From JAJFVC01 sp039698075 (GTDB taxonomy: Bacteria; Planctomycetota; Planctomycetia; Pirellulales; Thermoguttaceae): a DNA stretch of 64,000 nt. How positions within the stretch are numbered: the stretch's first letter is position 1; each line of letters begins with the position of its first letter. A program made the position numbers and the translations under genes. Location of the stretch: the NCBI GenBank assembly GCA_039698075.1, contig JBDKTJ010000070.1, positions 1 through 64,000 of the forward strand. The letters are read 5' to 3'. This document shows positions 60,542 to 64,000 of the stretch, piece by piece. The notes below the pieces were generated by a model. It searched no databases. It was not told the DNA's origin and worked only from the letters and a program-made list of their open reading frames with translations.

Positions 60542-61519
60542 GTGATTTTCGCCAACTTGCCCATTTCGTTCGAGACGATCGTTCCCTGGTCGTTGTTCGG
60601 CGCCTTCGCCGCGCTGGCGTGGTGGGCCCTGGATCTGATCGCGGCAGGAAAACCCCGGGCGATTGAACGACTCGATGAACTGAAGGAACCGCGAAAACGC
60701 CGCGAGTCCTCGGGCCTCAGTTCCTTGAAAAAAACCGACACCATGACACGGCTGCTGGAGAAGGCCAGCCCCACGTTGGCCAAACCCCTGCAACCGAAAA
60801 CCGAAGTCGAACTCGGCCGACTCAAAACCAAGTTGGCCAACGCCGGATTTCGCAGCGAAATGGCCAGCAGCGTTTTTTTGGGTCTGAAATTCACCGGCCT
60901 GATCGCCGGCTTGCTGCTCGGCGGCGGGCTGATCACCTCGATCCACGGCGTGGACCAGAAAGCGATGCTGTGGTCGATTGGTCTGGCCGGCTTTTTGTTC
61001 TACCTGCCGAGTTTGGTCGTCGGATTTCTCGGCCGAAGTCGGAAACAGGCCATCTTTCTGGCCTTGCCCGACGCCTTGGACTTGATGGTCGTTTGCGTCG
61101 AGGCCGGCCTGGGGCTCGACCAAGCCATGCGCAAAGTGTCCGAGGAAATGAAACGCACCTACCGCGTCCTGGCCGAAGAGTTCGCCATCGCCAATTTTCA
61201 GTTGCAGATGGGCCGCCCCCGATCCGAGGTCCTGCATGAATTGGGAACCAGGACCGGCGTCGCCGATCTCCGCTCGCTGGCGGCCGTCTTGATCCAAGCC
61301 GATCGGTTCGGATCGAGCGTGGCCCAAGCCTTGCGAACGCAAAGCACCTCCATGCGCATCCGACGTCGCCAAATCGCCGAGGAAAAGGCCGCCAAAACGG
61401 CCGTGCAACTGATCTTCCCGCTGGTTCTGTTCATCTTCCCCGGCATCTTCGTCGTCCTGGTCGGACCGGCCGCCATTACGATGATCCGCGAGATGTTCCC
61501 AGTGATGGGCGGCGGCTGA
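60542..61519 (+). CDS. tadC: Tad inner-membrane platform protein TadC
   Basis: 325 aa, paralogue of TadB. GspF block LPDALDLMVVCVEAGLGLDQ near residue 178, then AEEFAIANFQLQMGRPRSEV and SVAQALRTQSTSMRIRRRQ. Membrane helices near 12-35, 115-160 and 285-315. GTG start 4 nt after tadB. The pair forms the pilus assembly platform. Confidence 0.93.
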   Translation: MIFANLPISFETIVPWSLFGAFAALAWWALDLIAAGKPRAIERLDELKEPRKRRESSGLSSLKKTDTMTRLLEKASPTLAKPLQPKTEVELGRLKTKLANAGFRSEMASSVFLGLKFTGLIAGLLLGGGLITSIHGVDQKAMLWSIGLAGFLFYLPSLVVGFLGRSRKQAIFLALPDALDLMVVCVEAGLGLDQAMRKVSEEMKRTYRVLAEEFAIANFQLQMGRPRSEVLHELGTRTGVADLRSLAAVLIQADRFGSSVAQALRTQSTSMRIRRRQIAEEKAAKTAVQLIFPLVLFIFPGIFVVLVGPAAITMIREMFPVMGGG

Positions 61520-61616
61520 CCTGCCGATAAAGACTACATGGCGGAGTCTGCGCCAAGCCCCCAAAGGCCCACGCAGCTTCCGTATTTGCTGCATTTTACC
61601 GGAAAGGATACCGAAA

Positions 61617-62195
61617 ATGCCGGCTCGACTCCTCGTGACCCTCGAACTTGCATTGATCCTGCTGGGCTCGATCCGCACGGCGTCGGCCGATGGACTGTGC
61701 CGAGCCCTCGACAATATCGTCGAAGACACACAACGTCGCAACTGCTGGCCGGAACCGTTTGTGGCGCCCGATCGAGCTGCGGTCGCCGCCCCGATGGCCA
61801 TTCAAATCGCCAATGGCTGGCGACGCCAAAACCTGTTGGGCGATTTCTACTTCGAGCCTGCAAGCGGCCATCTGACCGAGGCCGGACGCTTGAAAGTCCG
61901 TTGGATTCTGTTGACCGGTCCGCAGCAACACCGCCTAATTTACGTTCATGCGGCGGAAGACGACGACGAAACGGCCGCCCGACTGGCCGCCGTGCAACAA
62001 TTGGCCGCCAAAATCGCGCCGAACAATCTGCCACCCATCCAGGCCACGAGCATTTCGGACGACGGCCGTCCAGCCGACGACGTGGAGCTGATTCGGCGGA
62101 AATTCCGCGAGAAAGCGGTTCCGACGCTTGACTTGCCGGGCTATCCACACGGTGGCGACGCCCAAAACACCAACAGCAGCAGCGGCGGAAGTTGA
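61617..62195 (+). CDS. Exported protein of unknown function in the tad operon (192 aa)
   Basis: Signal peptide PARLLVTLELALILLGSIRTASA; AAGGA about 8 nt before the ATG. The mature domain has alternating strand/helix segments (GDFYFEPASGHLTEAGRLKV, RWILLTGPQQHRLIYVHAAE) and reads loosely like an OmpA-C-terminal-type fold (helix TAARLAAVQQLAAKI). A Ser/Gly tail closes it. Position between tadC and tadD suggests a periplasmic or outer-membrane accessory of the pilus, perhaps peptidoglycan-linked. Not recognised as CpaD or TadG. Confidence 0.7.
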   Translation: MPARLLVTLELALILLGSIRTASADGLCRALDNIVEDTQRRNCWPEPFVAPDRAAVAAPMAIQIANGWRRQNLLGDFYFEPASGHLTEAGRLKVRWILLTGPQQHRLIYVHAAEDDDETAARLAAVQQLAAKIAPNNLPPIQATSISDDGRPADDVELIRRKFREKAVPTLDLPGYPHGGDAQNTNSSSGGS

Positions 62196-62534
62196 TCGCC
62201 CCGACGGCGATTGGCAGTTTGCATCCATCGGCACGGGCCGCAATGGGCCCCTGTTGCGTGAGTGATTCGACACTGCTGCTCGCTACTCTTTGCGCATTTT
62301 ACCTACCTTGCGCCCTGCATTCGACAACCTCATCAAATCCCGCTTAATCGGCAAGTTCAACTTTAGCTTCAGCGGTGGGCGGGTCGATCAGAAGAACGAA
62401 GCCGCCAGAACGGCTTTTGGACTCGTGCCACAAGCGACGGCCGGGTTGCCGCGTTCTGTTGGCCGAAGCCCATGACGCTGACAACATGCGTCATTTCGGC
62501 GTTTTTGGGTTTTGTTCCTGGAAAACGGAAGGGC
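62196..62534. other. Intergenic region without recognised gene
   Basis: 339 bp between the exported 192-aa protein and tadD. Short frames exist on both strands but none has a ribosome-binding site with coding-like composition. An ATG at 62472 is in frame with tadD and could extend it. No terminator hairpin or RNA element recognised. Confidence 0.5.
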
Positions 62535-63593
62535 ATGGACGTGGCGAGGGCCCAAACAACAACTTGGTCGGCGACCTGGACGGTCCTCGGGGCCGCGGCG
62601 GTCGTCGCGTTGGCCATGGGGCTGCCGTCCCGCATGGCGTTGGCCCAATCGTCCTCCACGGGCGAAAAGTCGTGGACCGATTCGATCACGTCGCCTTTCA
62701 AGCAGGGCTTCGAGAAGCTGGGCAAGGCACTCGATCCGAATCCCAAACCCGTCGCGTTCGGGCCCGAGGACGACGCCATCTCGCTGAAGACCAAAGCCAA
62801 GCCCGGCCCTGAGCTTTACGTCTCGATCGCCCGGCTGTACGAACAATCGAACAAGCTGGCCGAGGCGGAGCAGCAGTACCAATTGGCGTTGGACGAGAAC
62901 CGCAACGATGTGCCGGCCTTGTTGGGTTACGCACATTTGAAGGAACTTCAAGAGCGACCGAGCGAGGCGCTTCAGCTTTATCAACGCGCGTTGAAGGCGA
63001 GCCCCAATCAAGCGTCGGTGCACAACAACGTAGGCCTGTTTTACGTTCGACGGAAGAAGTTCGACGACGCGGCGGCGTTCTTGGAACGCGCGGTCCGTTT
63101 GGACCCGAAAAATCCGCTGTATCGAAACAATCTAGCCATGGTGCAGGTCGAGCAGGGTCAAGTGCGCGAGGCCATGGCGAACCTCCAGGCCGTGCATGCT
63201 CCGTCGGCGGCCTACTACAACATGGGCTATCTGATGCAGAAGAAAGGCCGACCTCAAGAGGCGCTGACCTACTTCACCTTGGCCGCGAAGATGGACCCGT
63301 CGTTGGACGCGGCTCGCCAGTGGGTCCGCCATCTGCAACAGACGACGATGCAGGCCCAATCGACGCCATCGACCGAAATGCCCGGCGTCAAAGTGACGGC
63401 CCCGCCGCCGACGATCCGCGAGCCGCTTCTGTCGGCCGACGCCTCGCCGCGACGTTTGCCGCCGACGATGTCGCCCGAGTGGATGGCGAGAAATCCGGGC
63501 GGGCCGGGCGTTTCCAACGACGCAGCGACGCCGGTGGCGCCGATGCCGCCGACGACCACCTCGACCGTGCGGCCGCTGCCCCGCGTGTATTGA
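62535..63593 (+). CDS. tadD: TadD-like TPR lipoprotein/exported protein
   Basis: 352 aa (from ATG 62535; ATG 62472 is an alternative). Signal-like hydrophobic segment WTVLGAAAVVALAMGL near residue 15-30. Four to five TPR units occupy about 95-270: VSIARLYEQSNKLAEAEQQY, NNVGLFYVRRKKFDDAAAFL, NLAMVQVEQGQVREAMANLQ, NMGYLMQKKGRPQEALTYFT. A Pro/Thr-rich tail follows. TadD proteins help secretin assembly. No lipobox is visible, unlike classical TadD. Confidence 0.82.
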   Translation: MDVARAQTTTWSATWTVLGAAAVVALAMGLPSRMALAQSSSTGEKSWTDSITSPFKQGFEKLGKALDPNPKPVAFGPEDDAISLKTKAKPGPELYVSIARLYEQSNKLAEAEQQYQLALDENRNDVPALLGYAHLKELQERPSEALQLYQRALKASPNQASVHNNVGLFYVRRKKFDDAAAFLERAVRLDPKNPLYRNNLAMVQVEQGQVREAMANLQAVHAPSAAYYNMGYLMQKKGRPQEALTYFTLAAKMDPSLDAARQWVRHLQQTTMQAQSTPSTEMPGVKVTAPPPTIREPLLSADASPRRLPPTMSPEWMARNPGGPGVSNDAATPVAPMPPTTTSTVRPLPRVY

Positions 63594-63617
63594 GGTTCCA
63601 GTCAAAAACCGCGATCG

Positions 63618-64000
63618 TCACGGAGCCGGATCGTTCTTTTCGGTCAACCGTACCGCGCGACGTTCCTGGCACACGCCGGGTTTCGCAAGAAACTCCTGGA
63701 CGCCGTCGAGCGACACAACGACCAAACCATCGGCCGGTGTCTCGGTGACCACGATGTCCCCGATGCGAAGGTCGGCCAACGGCCCGGCCGCGATTTCCGT
63801 TTCGGCCAACGTCACTACGAGGTCCACCGTCGCCGCGGCGGACGATGTGGGCGCCGCCCTGCTGGAACCGACGGTCGGCGACGGGACGTCCAACCGCCCC
63901 ATCGTTCGACACGGCATGCACAGCCGCAGCTTGCCGCGAGCTGGACCGACGGCCGCGGCGAAATCGACCACGACGACCATCTCGTCGGACGGCAACGTCT
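63618..64000 (-). CDS. fliM: Flagellar motor switch protein FliM, C-terminal fragment cut by the window edge
   Basis: About 127 residues are visible. MVVVVDFAAAVGPARGKLRL matches the FliM middle domain, and VDLVVTLAETEIAAGPLADL, RIGDIVVTETPADGLVVVSL and FLAKPGVCQERRAVRL match the SpoA (surface-presentation) C-terminal domain. The reading frame continues beyond 64000; the TTG at 63995 is not a real start. It binds CheY-P at the C-ring. Convergent with tadD. Confidence 0.88.
   Translation of the reverse strand, partial: TLPSDEMVVVVDFAAAVGPARGKLRLCMPCRTMGRLDVPSPTVGSSRAAPTSSAAATVDLVVTLAETEIAAGPLADLRIGDIVVTETPADGLVVVSLDGVQEFLAKPGVCQERRAVRLTEKNDPAP

Noticed and set aside
1..64000. CRISPR arrays, insertion sequences, phage genes, rRNA or tRNA
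   Set aside because: No regularly spaced repeats, transposase or integrase motifs, or RNA gene signatures were found on reading either strand.

Overview
The window is a single high-GC (about 60 % by eye) bacterial chromosomal segment, densely packed with genes on both strands. The best fit is a planctomycete of the Pirellulales type. This is inferred from the HpnCDE squalene module, a planctomycete-style Tad pilus locus, FHA/coiled-coil and low-complexity secreted proteins, and many small lineage-restricted proteins. No phage, transposase, CRISPR array, rRNA or tRNA was recognised.

Layout. 0-9 kb: tail of a sensor histidine kinase, a small exported Lys-rich protein, an APC permease, infA, two tandem paralogous exported proteins, lysA and an M48 membrane protease. 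9-12 kb: a membrane-anchored vWA protein, then a divergent pair (pyruvoyl-dependent arginine decarboxylase and agmatinase) that gives arginine-to-putrescine synthesis. 11.9-16.3 kb: eight small co-directional minus-strand genes of unknown function, three of them exported single-pass membrane proteins; five of the eight end in a basic tail closing in Ala-Ala. 16.8-23 kb: a quinone oxidoreductase, a low-complexity lipoprotein behind a strong promoter, a two-repeat ABC-2 permease and a beta-ketoacyl synthase homologue that has lost its catalytic Cys and one His. 23.4-27.2 kb: a small membrane protein, a BY-kinase/ParA-like P-loop protein without the Walker A lysine, an ExeA-like ATPase and an orphan CheB.

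27-36 kb: ybaK, a degenerate enolase-superfamily protein and ispH on the minus strand; hpnC-hpnD-hpnE (squalene) overlapping head to tail on the plus strand; then queE-queC (minus) and queF (plus) for preQ1/queuosine. 36-40.5 kb: an FHA protein with internally repeated coiled coil and two membrane segments, a DksA/TraR zinc-finger protein and an HtrA protease. 40.5-44.4 kb: a type II fatty acid operon rpmF-fabD-fabG-acpP-fabF. 44.4-51.7 kb: argS-rsfS, an exported protein, two polytopic membrane proteins (glycosyltransferase-like and YfhO-like) and a small zinc-ribbon membrane protein.

51.9-63.6 kb: a complete Tad/Flp pilus locus (flp, tadV/cpaA, tadE, cpaB, rcpA/cpaC, cpaE, tadA, tadB, tadC, an exported 192-aa protein, tadD). 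The flp pilin mRNA has a roughly 400-nt leader carrying a convincing c-di-GMP-I (GEMM) riboswitch. A competing hairpin overlaps its 3' end, and a 9-bp outer stem encloses the aptamer and runs straight into a U-rich tract. Pilus production is therefore probably set by c-di-GMP at the level of the major pilin. The window ends in the C-terminus of fliM on the minus strand.

The two parts most likely to hold undescribed biology are the small membrane-protein cluster with conserved -RAA-type C-termini (11.9-16.3 kb) and the riboswitch leader of the Flp pilin.
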